A DNA stretch of 64,000 nt, from positions 74,987,176 through 75,051,175 of the forward strand of contig NC_092355.1 in NCBI RefSeq assembly GCF_963676685.1, written 5' to 3'. How positions within the stretch are numbered: position 1 is the stretch's first letter; each line of letters begins with the position of its first letter. The position numbers and the translations under genes are program-made. Below the pieces are notes generated by a model, which saw only the letters and a list, made by a program, of their open reading frames with translations, did no database searches and was not told the origin of the DNA. Source of the stretch: Mytilus edulis. Lineage: Eukaryota; Mollusca; Bivalvia; Mytilida; Mytilidae. Below are positions 32,681-47,600 of the stretch, in pieces.

Positions 32681-35600
32681 TTATTGCTCAGAAAGATTGA
32701 GTGACATTTGAGTTTCTGGAATATGTGTAATTTGTGTGTCAGATATGGACACTTGAGTATTGTCAAGGGTATCAATGGTGCAATCTGATTGTGTACACAG
32801 AGAGTCAACTGACTTCTGTTCAAAATGCTCTGCAATTATATTATTCTTATTTTTTTCTAACTCTAATACAATTTTCTTCTTATATTTACAAATTAAACTT
32901 TCTACTGTGTTTCCAGAGCATGTTTTGTTGTTTATTTTAATATCAAAATTAACAGTGAATTCAGTAGGATGCATCAATGGATCCCTGGCTTGTGAGCAGA
33001 ATTCAATAAATCCTGTTGGAAGACTTTTCTTCTTTAATGCTTCATCTGAAAAAATTAAAGTGAAGATACTAATTACCTTGAAAATAAAAACTTGTGTAAT
33101 TGTATTATTATCAAATTCACTGACTTGGCCTAAATTACTTTAATTTAAATAAGACTTCTTTCATTTCAACCAAAGATTTGTATAGTAATCTTACTATACA
33201 AATCTTTGTTTCAACCAAGGTTCAAAGTATGAAGTTCCATAAAATTGAAAAAAGTTTTATTGTTTTTTATCTACAACATTTCTGCTGTTAAAAAAATATC
33301 TTTAACTTCATATGTGGCATGTACAACAATTGCTCGATTTAAGGAGGCTCATGGATATAAAAATTTCTGAAATAAATTAAACATTTTTTATTCATTACAA
33401 ATTTTATTTATTACTTTATTTCTTGTTACTTTAATCATATGGAACCAAAATCCTTTACAAAAATCAATTTGTTTTAGCCCAAGATCACTGTTTATATGTC
33501 ATTGAAAAAGCAGCAAAATTATCTCCCTTTGGTGCAAAAATGCCAATTTTTTATAATTTAAATTTTCAAAAATGTCTTTCATCAATTTTATATTTTATTA
33601 TTATTTTCAATTATGCTGTACTTAAACTAAACTAAAATTTTAGCAATTTCTGTAATTCAGACCTTTTTTTATTTCAATATTACTTCTATTTCTACTTTTT
33701 GTTCAACAGAAAAAAAAGTTTCTTTACAAAAATATATGCTTCTTTCAAAGGTAGATTGGTGAGAGTAAATTAACACTGACCCCATTATTTTATTTCATTT
33801 TTCTATTAAGTAAAAGATACAGTTCATTTATAGAAAATATAGCAAAATCCTATATCAAGAAAAAAAATCTATTTAGACCCTGGAGCCTCCTTAGAGATGA
33901 TTATTTACTTAACAAATTGGTTGATTTCAATGAAATCTCATTTATTCTTATTTGAGTTTGAAAAGATGGTTTTTTAATTGAAAGTATACTATTAACCTAT
34001 CTTCTCACATGTTATCTCAAAATTCTATGGTGTAGTTAAGCTTTCTTGCAATAAACAATGGTTTTCCATGTATAATCTATACACAATATGTCAATTTTGA
34101 GCACCTTGTAGCGTGAAAATAAGCCCTGTGATCCATTCTTTTTATTATTATTTAAAAAAAGAAATCATGATATAAACTATGTTTAGAGCTATTCCAGAAA
34201 AAATGTAGGGGGGGGGGGGGGCGTGGTGGGTGGAAGTCACATTGTATTAATAAAACATGGGTGATGTGTATCAGAGCATTTTTTCACAATGCACTATAAT
34301 TACAATTGTCTGGGTGGCGGGTGTTGACAAAAACTGCCTTCCAAACCCTCCCCACACAATTTTTTTCGGGAATAGCCCTTAGGCAAATTATCCAAAAATT
34401 ATGTGGATTATAATTTAGACACCCTATCAACCTTTAGCAGGCTGAAGGACTTCCCTGCTCCTATAGAATTTCCTTGAAATTAGAAGATCACTGTATTGTA
34501 TTTTAAGCTTGGCCTTCTTAACATTAAGAGATAACTGTATTGTATTTGAAGCTTTAAGGACGTTAAGGTAGTTTTACTGTCGCAAATTTAGTTTACTGTT
34601 AAGTAATGTGTTTACTCTGGGTGTCAAACATGAATACTAAACATACTTTGACTTTTCGTACGCTTCAAAATGGTTTCAATATAGAAAAAAACAGAAGATT
34701 TTGAGGTTCAAAATGTGAATATCTTGTTTACTTTTTGAGAAATTACTTATCCAAAAAATATTGGATTTCAAAGTGGTGGCTTTCTTAGTTCCAACTGGTA
34801 GAACGTGGAATCTTACCCCTCAAAATATTTATCAACGTCCAATGAAAATTATCTTTACAAACTAATTGCATTAGGATGACCAATAAGTAGCAGAAACCCC
34901 AAACTGAGTCTTGAAATCTCAGGGCTAATAGAAATTGACCTAATGATAATTTTTCACTTAACAAATTTACTCCTAATGCTTTAGTTTTTTTTAGATATAG
35001 GACAATAAGTGCATTACCCTGTGCTCAAATTTCAGCCATGTTGGCCATGTTTTCGACAACAACAAAAAAAAGACACTTTATTCTAGATACCCTAAGGATC
35101 ATTCTTGATAACTTTGGTTAGAAATGGCTCATTAGTTTCAAAAGAAAGGTTTTTCGAATAGTTAACACTGTACAGACCGATAACAACAAGGATGCCAAGT
35201 GGAAAGGTTAGCTTAAAGCATAAAGTAAACCCATTAATAAAGGAACATATCTAATAGTCCGGCCGATTGGTGCAGATATAGAGCAGAATTGCTCACTTGA
35301 TGAGGAAAACATGAAACTTTGCATAGTAGTTCTTGGTTATATACCCTTTGATTTCAGCTATGGACCCACTCTGAAAAATCCAATATGGCTGCCATTTTCA
35401 AGATGGCGGAAAAACGGTATCAATATCAAGATTGTCCCTAAGGTATTCTATATAATTTCGGAAATTGAGGTAATGATTCTTTAAAAATAGACTTCATGTT
35501 CTTGAATTTGTTATCAATTAATTTTAAAATATAAATAAAATAATTTGGTTATTTCTATAACAAATACATTTGCAAATATGGCTGCATATATATACAAAAA

Positions 35601-38600
35601 CAAATAGTGAAATTCAAAGTGTTGATCAATATGTTACATGTTATTGTAATTGATCTTTAAAAGCCTTCAGTTTTAATGATTGGAATGAAATAGGTTGAAA
35701 CAAGTCGATTGCACGTTAATATAGGTCGGTTAAATGTGGTGGAATAGAAGGTAACTCATCTGAACTTTGAGGCAGTGCAGAGGGCACCTTGTCTCGGGTC
35801 TATTCAATGCCACGTCTTACGTCACTTATCGCGTTTTCATCTGCCATACCCACTACATCGTCCAATTATTCTATGTAATCAATAGGTGTACCTTTCTTCG
35901 GGCGGATTAGACGACTGCCATCATTCAAAATGGTTAAGGGGCAACTATTTCCTTTTCCAACTACGTGCGAAACCAATTCGCAACTATTCAACGAGCATGG
36001 TCCTAAAATTCACTCCTGGTCAGCATTTTTATTCGTTTTATTGGTAACAGTTATTTCTGAGTTTGGCGGAACTGTGATGGTTTGTTTTATGCAAACTTGC
36101 TGAGTTGACATGCTAACCGTTGTCTTTAGGGACTATATGATCTCTAGCTTAGTGAGGTGTTGTGTTGCTGGTCGATAGGTATTTAGCTTGGGTGTATTTC
36201 TATCTGGCGATCTACCGCGATTGTATTGCTCAGAAAATCTTCCACGTGCATATTAATCAGGTGATCGTCCATTGAACTGGTGATCTTCCATGATTATCAG
36301 ATCAGAAGAACCGATGGTATATTGATCGGCCAATCCACGGTTATACTGATTAGTTGAAAGCATAACATCAGCTAGTTTTGTGACAATTTGTGTGTGGTTA
36401 GCCATCTCATTATCCAAATGACTGCTCATATTTCCTTTATCGGTCGGTGATACTGCGCCATCAGCAAAGTAGACTTGTCGATGGTCATAATTGTCACTTT
36501 TTGATTCATATATCGCCATCTGGTTTGCTATTGAGGTTTTCAATTGTTTTAACGCCTTGTTGAATGTTGCTGGGTTCCTCTCTATTATGATTACTGCTGT
36601 ACCCATATGTTGACTATTTTATTTATTATGTCTGTTTAGTTCACGCATCATTGTAAATATAACGGAATTTGATTAGACTGTCGTACAAAGTGAGAGGTTT
36701 AGCGCTATGAAACCAGGACTAATCCATCATTTTCTACATTTGAAAATGCCTGTACCAAGTCAGGTATATGACAGTTGTTGTCCATTCTTTTTTTATGTGT
36801 TTTGTCATTTGATTTTGCCACGATTAGGGACTTTTCGATTTGATTTTCCTCCGAGTTCAGTATTTTTGTGATCTTACTTTTTATATGCCATTAAGAATCT
36901 TTGTCTTTACATCCTTGGTTGAATGCTTCGGTTCCAATCTGGTTTGATCGTCTTTCTTGCTGAAGCGCTGCTCCAATGTTTTTTTTATGGCCTTGGAATC
37001 ATCATCTGTGTTTACCTTGCGAGCATATTCAAAGCCAACATCGGCCTGGCAATCTGGGGCCTACACACATTTTTCCTGTTTCCCATTGTCATCATCCGGC
37101 AGTTCGTTCAAATTGTTAAATGAACGCCTCCCAATTCAAGGATCCTCTTCAATTGAGTTTTTGCATTTTTGGGAGCTGTGGGCTTCGGCTCCGGTCCCTT
37201 GCACCAATATTTTCTTGCTATCGGGTATATTCTCTCTACAATGAGGAGTCTGAAGAAGAGCTGTTGCCACTCTTTTTGTTTCCTCTGCCCTTTCCTGGAT
37301 CGGTCAGTGAAGTCAGCTTGTTGTTATGGGAAGCCTGTTAGAACTCAAGGAGCTGACGAGGTTGTCATAATTGGAGTGATAAATGTAGGATTTGTCATTG
37401 ACTCGACGGGGATGATACCGTAAGTAGGCACTGCATTCAGCATTGGAGAAACTTGATAGGATCCACATGCAGTCAATTGTTTCTGTAATGGTGTGCTGCA
37501 CTGAACCAAATATTATTGGCTCATAGTAGATGGTAAATGTGCGTAAGAAGACACATACGCCTTTTGCTGGTATCCTTGATTAGTACTAGAGGTTTACAGT
37601 ATGTTCTTTAATGGAGATTGTCGTTGAATAGTTTGAACTGTCTCATGCAGGGCCAAGGGCCCTGACTTAGGAATTTTGACTTAAGGTGAAGACACCTTCA
37701 ACAGAGTTGGCGCGGTTGATGGTTCATGCAAACTACAATTGGGGAAAGACTCAAGGTATGGATTTTGTTGTGTACTTTTGGCAAACTTGTGTTGTACTTG
37801 CTAATGTTTAGATGATGTGTCCATTGCAGGAATTTTAACTTCTTTATTTCGATTGTCCAATAATTTATTTACAACAGATGCCAGTTGTTGGAAGGTACCC
37901 TGCTGTTTAAATACACGTTTAAATTGAACTGTGTCTCCTTCCTAAGTTGTTATCAGCTTGTCAATTCGTCTCACCACAACATTGAATATCTTATTGGTCT
38001 GACCATCAATTCCACCAAGCAATTACCACTAGCCTTGTGGTCTACCCTGTCTTCAGACTGCTGAGGTTGCTGAGATATTGCTCCCATCTGTTCGTTATTA
38101 ATATTCTTTGCCTCTTTCTGTTCAGCTTGAATCGTAATGAGACCAACACATATTTTATCAAGTTGCGCTTTGCTCTGTTTTATTTTGCGGTAAATCTCAG
38201 CTGTTCTTTGAGCATTAGCTTTTCTATCTGCTAAAAATTCTTGGTACAATTGTTTAATAGTCATTTCTGAGCTGTCCTCTGTTAAAGCGTCTTCAGCTGT
38301 GGGTTTCTCCATTTCCCCAAGTGATTCAGTTTCTACCATTTCAAAGTTCTTTTTCTTGTTGTCCTCCATTCCTGCCATTTCACTGATATGTGTTTAAATG
38401 ATTCTCAATTCACAGTATAATATCTCAAATTGTAAAATATTGCGACCCAAGAAATAAGATAGGCACTGAATAATATCTTAAGGCAGATAAATCCCAAATC
38501 ACACCTTTTAAGTGTGACCCAAGACAACAAATAGTGCACCTTTTAATGAAAGCTACTACTGCTGATTTTTTAGAAAGCTACTACTTTGTGTATGAAATGA

Positions 38601-41600
38601 CAAGCCAAGCAAAATCCAAAAGGACAGAACTAGGACAGATGCTAAATGACACTAAACATCAATAAAATGCTTATATTCAGGTCAATTCTCAAAAATGAAT
38701 ATTTGAATATTTTTCAAGGCGGCCATTTTGTATTTCAAAGATAGATCAAAACAAAATCTTGCTAAGTACACCAAGTCATTAAAATATGTTGATTTTTGGG
38801 CTTTCAGCATCAAATCCACTGTGGTTTGTACAATACTGGAAAATATTTTAGAACGTACGGCAGCCATCTTGAAATAAGCCGCCATATTGAATTTTGACGG
38901 TGGGTCCATAGCTAATATTGCTCAGTACATAAAAACGTACCATCATGCAAAAATTGGTGCTTTCCTCATTATTTGAGCAATTTTTTCACCGGTCGGCCGG
39001 ACTATAATAAAAGGTAAAATTAAGTCATCCATGTGGCTTGTGGTTCTTAGCAATTTATATAAGTTTATATAATATGATCGAGGGAAATAAAGATAAAGAA
39101 TAGAAACTCTGTAATTTTTCAACAGTAAAGGTGCAAATGTTAAAAGTGATGTCACCGAAACTGAAAGTTGATATGTTTTTTTTGGTAATAAGTATTGTGT
39201 TTAAATTTCATAATATTTGGCTGAGTCAATACTAAAGTAAGAGATCTGAAAACCAGTTTCGGGGTGTACAGATGTAAATGGATAATACATGCTTATTACT
39301 TTCAGAGAGTGTCTGCTACATGTATATATTCATGTACTGTATTAAATGTATAAAATTACCTGCAAAGTCCCTCAACCTGGAGGATTCCTGGGGAAACAAG
39401 GTTTTGGCTGATTCCCAGTTTAGGGAATCTGTCTGATTGACAAAAGCAGTTTTCAAAACAGCTAAATTTTTTTCTCTTCTTATCCATTCCAGTCCTTTTT
39501 TTAGGCCTTCTGTCGTTGATTTTTGTAAAGCATGTGTAACTGTTTCTTTATTGAGGCCTTGCAGAATTCTAAATAACTGAAAAGTAAAATAACTAGATTA
39601 TTATTATTTCTGAATGTTTATGATGTTATTTATATTCTTGGCCCATAAAGGATGCATTATCAGATCTTATATATATATGTTAAAATGGTTTTTACTGATT
39701 CTTCAAAATTCAAGGGGCACTTCATGTTATTCTTATATTTCATTTATAACAATTTAAAACATTTATCCAAACTTTTAAAAGTCTAAAATAAATGATAAAC
39801 AGGGCAGGAGCATGAAAATATGTAGCTTCGTTTTGTCAGGTATTTCCCAGACGCCTTCTTGTTAATTATCGAGTTGACCTCTAAAGTCATGTGATGGCCA
39901 TATAAGCGATGTAAACAAAAGTATAGATATAAATAGTAGATTAAGCAAACTTGTGCTGTTGGATTATGCTAGGTCCATTTAATTCCGTATTATAGATATG
40001 AAATAAATGTTTATCATTGTTTTTACCTGTATAATAAAGGGCTGCGCTTTAGCGCATGATACGCCCGTTGCTCTTTTAACTTGTCTTTTATGCTTTAAAT
40101 GAATTTATATGATCAACTAGAAATATATATACAAATCAAAAGGAATGTTACATTAATATATTCACCAAAGTTTCATAAAATCCCCCTTTAAACGTAAAAT
40201 CTAAAATTTATAAAAATGGAAAGGGAGCTTATGTCAATAGATATAAACAATTTATCAAAGTTGCATAAAATTTTGTGAAAGTGTTAGTTATTGTCCCAAA
40301 ATTGGAAAATCCCCCCTTTTTTAAGCATAAAAATTCATAACACGGAAATGTAAAATCGGAAATTTATAAAAATTGAAAGGGAGCTTACATCAATAGATAT
40401 AAACAATTCACCAAAGTTTCATGGACATTGGTGAAAGCCTTTTTGAGTTATTGTCCAAAGTGTTGAAAATCCCCCTTTTTTTATGAATAAAGCCCCATAA
40501 ATCCAAAACTTAAAATCTGAAATTTATAAAAATTGAAAGGGAGCTTACATCAATAGATATAAACAATTCACCAAAGTTTCATGGACATTGGTGAAAGCCT
40601 TTTTGAGTTATTGTCCGAAGTGTTGAAAGTCCCCCTTTTTTTCATGAATAAAGCCCCATAAATCCAAAACTTAAAATCTGAAATTTATAAAAATTGAAAG
40701 GGAGCTTACATCAATAGATATAAACAATTCACCAAAGTTTCATGGACATTGGTGAAAGCCTTTTTGAGTTATTGTCCGAAGTGTTGAAAATCCCCCCTTT
40801 TTTATGAATAAAGCCCCATAAATCCAAAACTTAAAATCTGAAATTAAAAAAAAACGAAAGGGAGCTTACGTCAATAGATATAAACAATTCACTTAAGTTT
40901 CATGGAAATTGGTGAAAGTGTTTTTGAGTTATTGTCCGAAGTGTGGACGACGGACGGACGGACGGACAGACGGACGGACGGACGGACGGACGGACAACGG
41001 TATACCATAATACGTCCCGTCTAAAAGACGACGGGCGTATAAAAATGAATTGTTTCACTTTCAATGTTGACATTCCTTTTCTTTAAGGTGGTAGATATCG
41101 AACGCCTTTACTAAAATTAATTTAGTTCGTGTTATTTTCATAAAATTTTGACAAAGTATCTACTTTGACACTTTGACAAAAATATAATTATTTTAAAACA
41201 TTTGAACCTACCAATATCTCAGAAAAATAACACTGATTATATAGCAGTTTGACAAACACTAAATTTTATCATTGAGATTAGCTTAATAGTTCCTTAACAA
41301 CTCAATGTAATAAAAAATGTGATTTTACAGAGTTATCTCCCTGTAGTGTTAGGTACCACCTTCAATAACTATACGATTCACGTGTTATCCATCTCAAAAT
41401 AAGGGGTTAAATTGAACTTCACATGAATACAGAATCAATGAGGTCGAATTTTAAAGTTAATAATTCATAATCAATGGGTTTATTTTTTTAGCTTATTTTT
41501 GACAAAATTTGACCATGCTGGCTGCTAAAAGCTAATTATTATTTTACTTTTTGCATTTCATTATTGATTGAGCAAAAAAAAAAGAAAAGTGTTTTATATG

Positions 41601-44600
41601 TCTGGAAGCTAATGCCCTCATTGTGTTATCAGGGATGTACAGAATTCATGAGCAATGATGTAATAATTTGTTACTCTTATCACTATTAAACCATTTTTTT
41701 ATAATTTTATTGGTACTTGCCTCAAAACAACAAAAATGCAAATTGAGCCTTGATTATTTTTTCCATGTTTCTAAGCCTTGTTTAATTTATTTCTATATTT
41801 AAATGGAACAATGTACAGAAATTTTATAATCAATATTAATAGTGAATAGACATAAAATGTAGCATATCAAAATGATGTAATAAAGAAGAAAATGTACCAG
41901 CACTATCACTTTCCATGTTCATTATAAACCATAAATTGGGATCACTCTGTAATGGGCATGTCACTTCAACTTAAGATCACACTACAATGAATATATGTGC
42001 ACTATGTTTCAAGACGGTGTGACTTCAATTTCATCATAAACTATCTTGACAAAAAACTTGAAAATATACAGTGATCATATTATAAAACTTTATAGTACAA
42101 CTGTGAAATTTTCTGCACAACAATTTATTTTCATTCTCCTTTACAACTGAATTGTGTTTTCCAGTAGTACTGAGAACAGATTATTTATTTGTTTCCTGAC
42201 TTAGGCTGGCAGAAATATCTAGTTTCCGCTATTGCCCGAATATTTTTTTTCAAAATCCCCATGCAACTGTTGTAAGTTAAAAAAGTGTCCTATGAAATTT
42301 TGTTTTCTTTAACTATATTTCACAGTTTGTCTGTGAAATTTAGTTCCAAGGACATAATATTGATCACATAAATTGTAAACTTTAAAATAGTGTTTTAAAA
42401 TTTATATCAAAACAACACAGATGTAAACAGCTATATGACTATGTGATCTCCCCCACAGAATAAAAATGGATGCCCCCCCCAAAGAATATCAAATTGTTGT
42501 CTCCTTAATTAGTATTTAATAAGTTTTTAAATTAATTACATTTTGTGGTATACTCTTCTCCAGACCTTCTTCAAATTCAAAGGAATGAACTATTTGCAGG
42601 AACATTTTGTAATTCTCGTCTGTGTACCTCGCAACACTTAGTACCGTTGACATGGAATCTTTTGACATCTGAAAAATAATTTACATTACATTCATTTAAA
42701 CTAAGAAGTACAATTAACTTCTTTGAAAAGATTCTGACCTTAACTGGAATTTGTATTAATAAACACTCACTCCAATAATAAAAAGTAAACAATGAAATAA
42801 TTTCTAGTCTGAAATTTAAAATGTCTTACTTAATAGTTCTAATTAAACTGGTGAGTTGATCAATTTGATAAACGAATAGGAATATTATGTTTGAAGAGGC
42901 AAATAATGATTAAAACAGTGAATTATTATTTTAACACAAATTAGAAGACATCAACCATTGTCAACACCAAATAGCTCATGCATTTTTCTGAGTAGGCGGT
43001 AATTTTTGTTCAAAATAATATACTTTTCGACCTGAAAAACTATTAGATTTAACAATTTTTAATCCATTTATAGACATTTTTTTGTAGTCCGTTTCTGTGA
43101 ACACAGGCAGAGCAAGGGCCAGTCAAGGTTGTTTTACTCTCCCTCCCCCTATAGAAGTTGTCCAACTCTGTACATTTTGCTGACAGCGCAAAAGGTTTAA
43201 TAGTATGTCAAGGTCATTAAAACACCCCATAGAAGTGTCTATTTTAACAAATCTGTCGATGATAAAAAAAAAAGGGAACTGACATTAAAATTAATTCCTG
43301 AAGAAAACTCTAGAGTGTTTCATTTCCAGAAATGTATTGACGAGAGAGAATAATAAAAGAAATCAAATGGAGTAAATGAATTTATGTGATAAAGAATAAA
43401 TTATTAAGATTGAAATTTTTTTTTTTATCCCCCCTTAGTTATGGAATGTATAAAAAAAAGAACAAGACTTTATCTAACATAAATCACCAACACAGTGCAA
43501 AACACATATTTTTATTTTTTTAAACTCAGACCGGGTGAAATTTCCTTTAAAAGAGGGGTGAAAAATACCAAAATGGAAAGTCTAAGTCGTAGATTGGTAA
43601 TTAACTAACAACTTTAGGCTAAAAATGAAAATGACAAACAGACATGACACAACAAAGAAAAGTAAAGAATCAGCAACACAAATATTGTATTCAAACTCTG
43701 TTTTGACCGACAAAATGTCAGACAAAAAATCATTCGGCCATTCAGAAATTTTAAGATTTTTCAGTTTGATATAAAAGTTAAAAATTCTCTTTCCGTCAGA
43801 CAAACCCTCAAACAGTTTGGCAGAGACTGCATAAAGCCCACCAAAAACTGGGGGTGTTCTCAGGTGCTCTGGAAGGGTATAAAGCAGATCATGTGGCACC
43901 CATCCTGTTGCTCAAGTTATTACAAAACCAATAAATAGGTTAAAAAAATATCTATATAAAAATGGATGGTGTTTGATTTAAATATACAGATCAACGTTAC
44001 CAGAACCAGCAATTGCATTGCTTTTTGTGATTTAAAAAAAAAATAGGTATAGAAAGGCTAAAATATTACCTCATTTCCAAGACAGCACAAAGCTTCTTCT
44101 AGTTTCTTCCGGAGGTTACTTTCCCCGGTCTCTTTTCTTATCTGTCTTGCTTGAAATACTTTATCCTATGACAGATTTTAATAGAAATCTTATTTATATT
44201 ATCCAAGGAAAATTTACAAATATATACAAGGATGAAAATTTCATTTTTTAGTGAAGGGACAACAAGTGAAACTGTGAGCTACTGCTCATTGATGATACCC
44301 CCGCCGCAATTGGATAATATTAATAGTGTAAAAATATGCAAGTGTTCGGTAAACAGGAAGTTGTCGAGTGATGAATCTGAAAACGCATCACACGGTATAG
44401 CTGACTTATATAAATCCTGAAACCAAACTTCAGAAATCCTTGTATTGTAGTTCCTGAGAAAATGTGACGAAAATTTTCAACTTGGCTATCATGTGTAAAA
44501 TCATACAAGTGTTTGGTAAACAGGAAGTCGATGAATGATGAATCTGAAAACGCATCACACGGTATGGCTGACATATATAAATGTTGAAACCAAAATACAG

Positions 44601-47600
44601 AAAGGTTAGATGTGTAGTTCCTGAGAAAAATGTGACGACAGTTTCATGGGACGGACTGACTGACGGACGGACTGACAGACAGAGGTAAAACAGTATACCC
44701 CCTTTTTTAAAAGTGGGGGTATAAAAAAAGAATATATTTTGGAAGAAAGCTGAGCTGAATATATAGATATAGGCAGATGTGGTGTGAGTGCCAATGAGAC
44801 AACTCTCCTTCCAAATAAGAATATAAAAAAAGTAAACCATTATAGGTCAATGTACGGCTGTTGATGTAAATGTCCTTTGGTTTTTTGAGTCTTTGTTTAC
44901 TCCTTGGTTTTGATTGTTATTGACTTACTCCAATTTGATATAGAATAATTGTAAATAATCCATGCTTCACAGGGGTTATGAGCTCAAAAAACCTATTACA
45001 CCCTTTGCCTAAGATATCTTGTAAGAATTCAAACCATTACCTTGACTACTAGTATATGTCTCAATATTCCTTATGAAGATTCTGATTAACATATGGTATC
45101 TTCGTATTGGATTGCATACCTGAAAATTGAGCTTCAGTACAGTGCTGCTTGATTTGTTATGCAAATTACCCACAATCCTTGCTTCCTCTGATGTGAGGCC
45201 AACATACACTCTAGCCTGTAGTTTTCTGTGATAAAAGTTACAAAGCATATGGATAATAAATAATTGAAGAAAAATTCCTATGTAGATTTGCATTGATATG
45301 GGAAATAACTGTGCAAAAAAGGCAGACATATCAATGAAAATTGATACAAATTATAACTTAACCATTTCTATTCAACAGAATGTATTGATTCTTGACATTT
45401 TAGCCATCTTTAGAGCATGACAAAAAACTAGAAGTGTTTTCATATCTTTTATCAAGCTTAGTAACAACCTAGATTTGAATTTCATAAAATATTAGTTGAC
45501 CATTTGTTAGATTTTCAGCATGTCAAGGTCAAGAATCTCAAACTGAATTAAAAAAACAATTCTTTAGAGAACAATTGAAGGGCTTTGCACCTCAATATTA
45601 AGAATGAAATTTAGAAAAATCGATGTTAGAAAATGTCACTCCGTGTTGATGTAATGTGGTAAATCAAACTGATATAAAAAACAAGAGTAATAGGATAATG
45701 CAAATAATAAAAATCAAAAGACCCCAGGAACAGACGGACGAACGAATGCAGACCAGAAAACATAATGCCCCTCTACTATCGTAGGTGGGGCATAAAAAGT
45801 AAAGATACCTATAATACTTCAGTTTTGTACATTTCATGAGTAGGAAATTATATAATATAGCCAAATATGACATCTGGTATGAGTTTTTCCCCCTTAATAT
45901 TTTTGAACATATTCAAGTGTGAGGTTTTGTTTTAACATCTAGAAATCAAATTTCTTTTAAACAAAAAAATATTTCATAAAGATAAACATACCTGTAGTTC
46001 ACATTTTCTCCACTTTCAATAAGATGCCTAAGTGCACCAGTAAAATGGTTACCACCTAAAGCATAATATCTGTATGTGGTCAATAAGGAAGCATCAAAGT
46101 TTTCTTCTTCTGAAACCTGAAATTAAGAGGTTTTATAGATCGTTTGATTGAAAGGTGTGTAAGTATAAAACTACATTGACAGAGTTTAAACTTTTTTGTT
46201 AATTGTAGAAAGGACATTTAAAGACCACATTTTCATATATATATATTGATTGAATTTAGAAACGCAATACTAGATCATTTTTTCTTACGTCAAATTGTCT
46301 GGTTTCAGCACGTTCACGTTTTCATGTTTGCAATAGGCTAATGGGTTGATTCAGTTTTTTATTCCTCAGTCGTAGCAATAATGAATATAAAGATGCAACA
46401 TTTTAAACTGATTTAAGTGTGACAAACGCTTTAAAGAACTGTTTCACAAAGAAAATAGAATGAAAAAATATTTTATTGGTTTGAAATTTGGCTTTCTGAA
46501 ATTTGTGCCATCTTAAAATTTTGGAATGTTTGATAACCATAGGTTAGTCAGTCTCAGATGTTGATTTTTTTGAAAGTGAAAGAAATATATGATAAGCATA
46601 AATAGAAGTTGTATCACTATTGAACATGATTTTGAAGAAAAAATCTACAAAATGAGTGTTGCATTTTTAAAGGCATTGATTATATAAAAATTTAGCAATT
46701 ACAGAAAATTGTAAATTGAGAAAAAAATTAGCAAACTTTTTATTATATCAGTTAAAATTTTGCAATCAATTATACAGCCTTAAATTGAAACTTCACAAAT
46801 TAAATTTCAGTTGAATTTTTTTAGTTGATTTGCTTTAATGAATACTGTGGATTCATTATTTTCGTTGGATACCAATTTTTGTGGATTTCGTGGGAACAGA
46901 TAAACCATGAAATTTAGTGTTCAACGAATGTCAAATTTTCTGTAGGCTTGTATGCATATTTTGGCAAACCAAAAAAAAAAAGAAAGGGAAATTCAACAGG
47001 GAAATCGGTATAAAGTTTATGAATTGACAAAAAGAAACACAACAAATACTGTGAAAAAGATTGTGATTGGTTAAATCATACAGTAGATTGTACTGAAATG
47101 AATCGTATTAGATGTGGAAAATTTGCAGTGACACCCTATACAAGAACTATATTTTTGTGACAGGATTTTCAATTATTCTGCACTTGCTCATGAACAATTA
47201 GAACAACACAAAACAATTTACGGGAAAAGAGAAGAGGAAAACACCCGAGGAATCAAAAGCAGGGAAAATAATTCAAACTTAAAATCAAATAATTTCTATT
47301 ATTTTTTGTCAATTGAGTGTACGTACCTTAATTCAACCTTGCACTCACTTCAGTTTTTTTCATTAACTATTTTCCATATATACACACTGAATAATATTCA
47401 AAACAATGATCAAGAAAAACTTACACACTCTGGATCTAGCAGCATCGGAAAGATGGTTGTTTGGCTTTTGCTGTTCAATAATTTGATTTTTAAATAATCC
47501 ACCCATTGTTGCTTCACTGGTCTACAGAGAAACTTCTCTGGTGTTGGATAGATTGACAAAATGTCAAGTTCAAACTTTCCTAAAAAAAAACCAAGAAACA

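Larger units (their letters stand above)
39713..41618 (+). mobile_element. TTAA MITE carrying two nested elements
   Basis: Left end TTCA-AGGGGCACTT, then the same series of motifs as 31650-32331 (CCATATAAGCGATGTAAAC, TTTCACTTTCAATGTTGACA, AGGGGTTAAATTGAACTTCA), right end GAAGCTAATGCCCT. Interrupted by 40036-41041 and 41087-41360. Confidence 0.75.
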
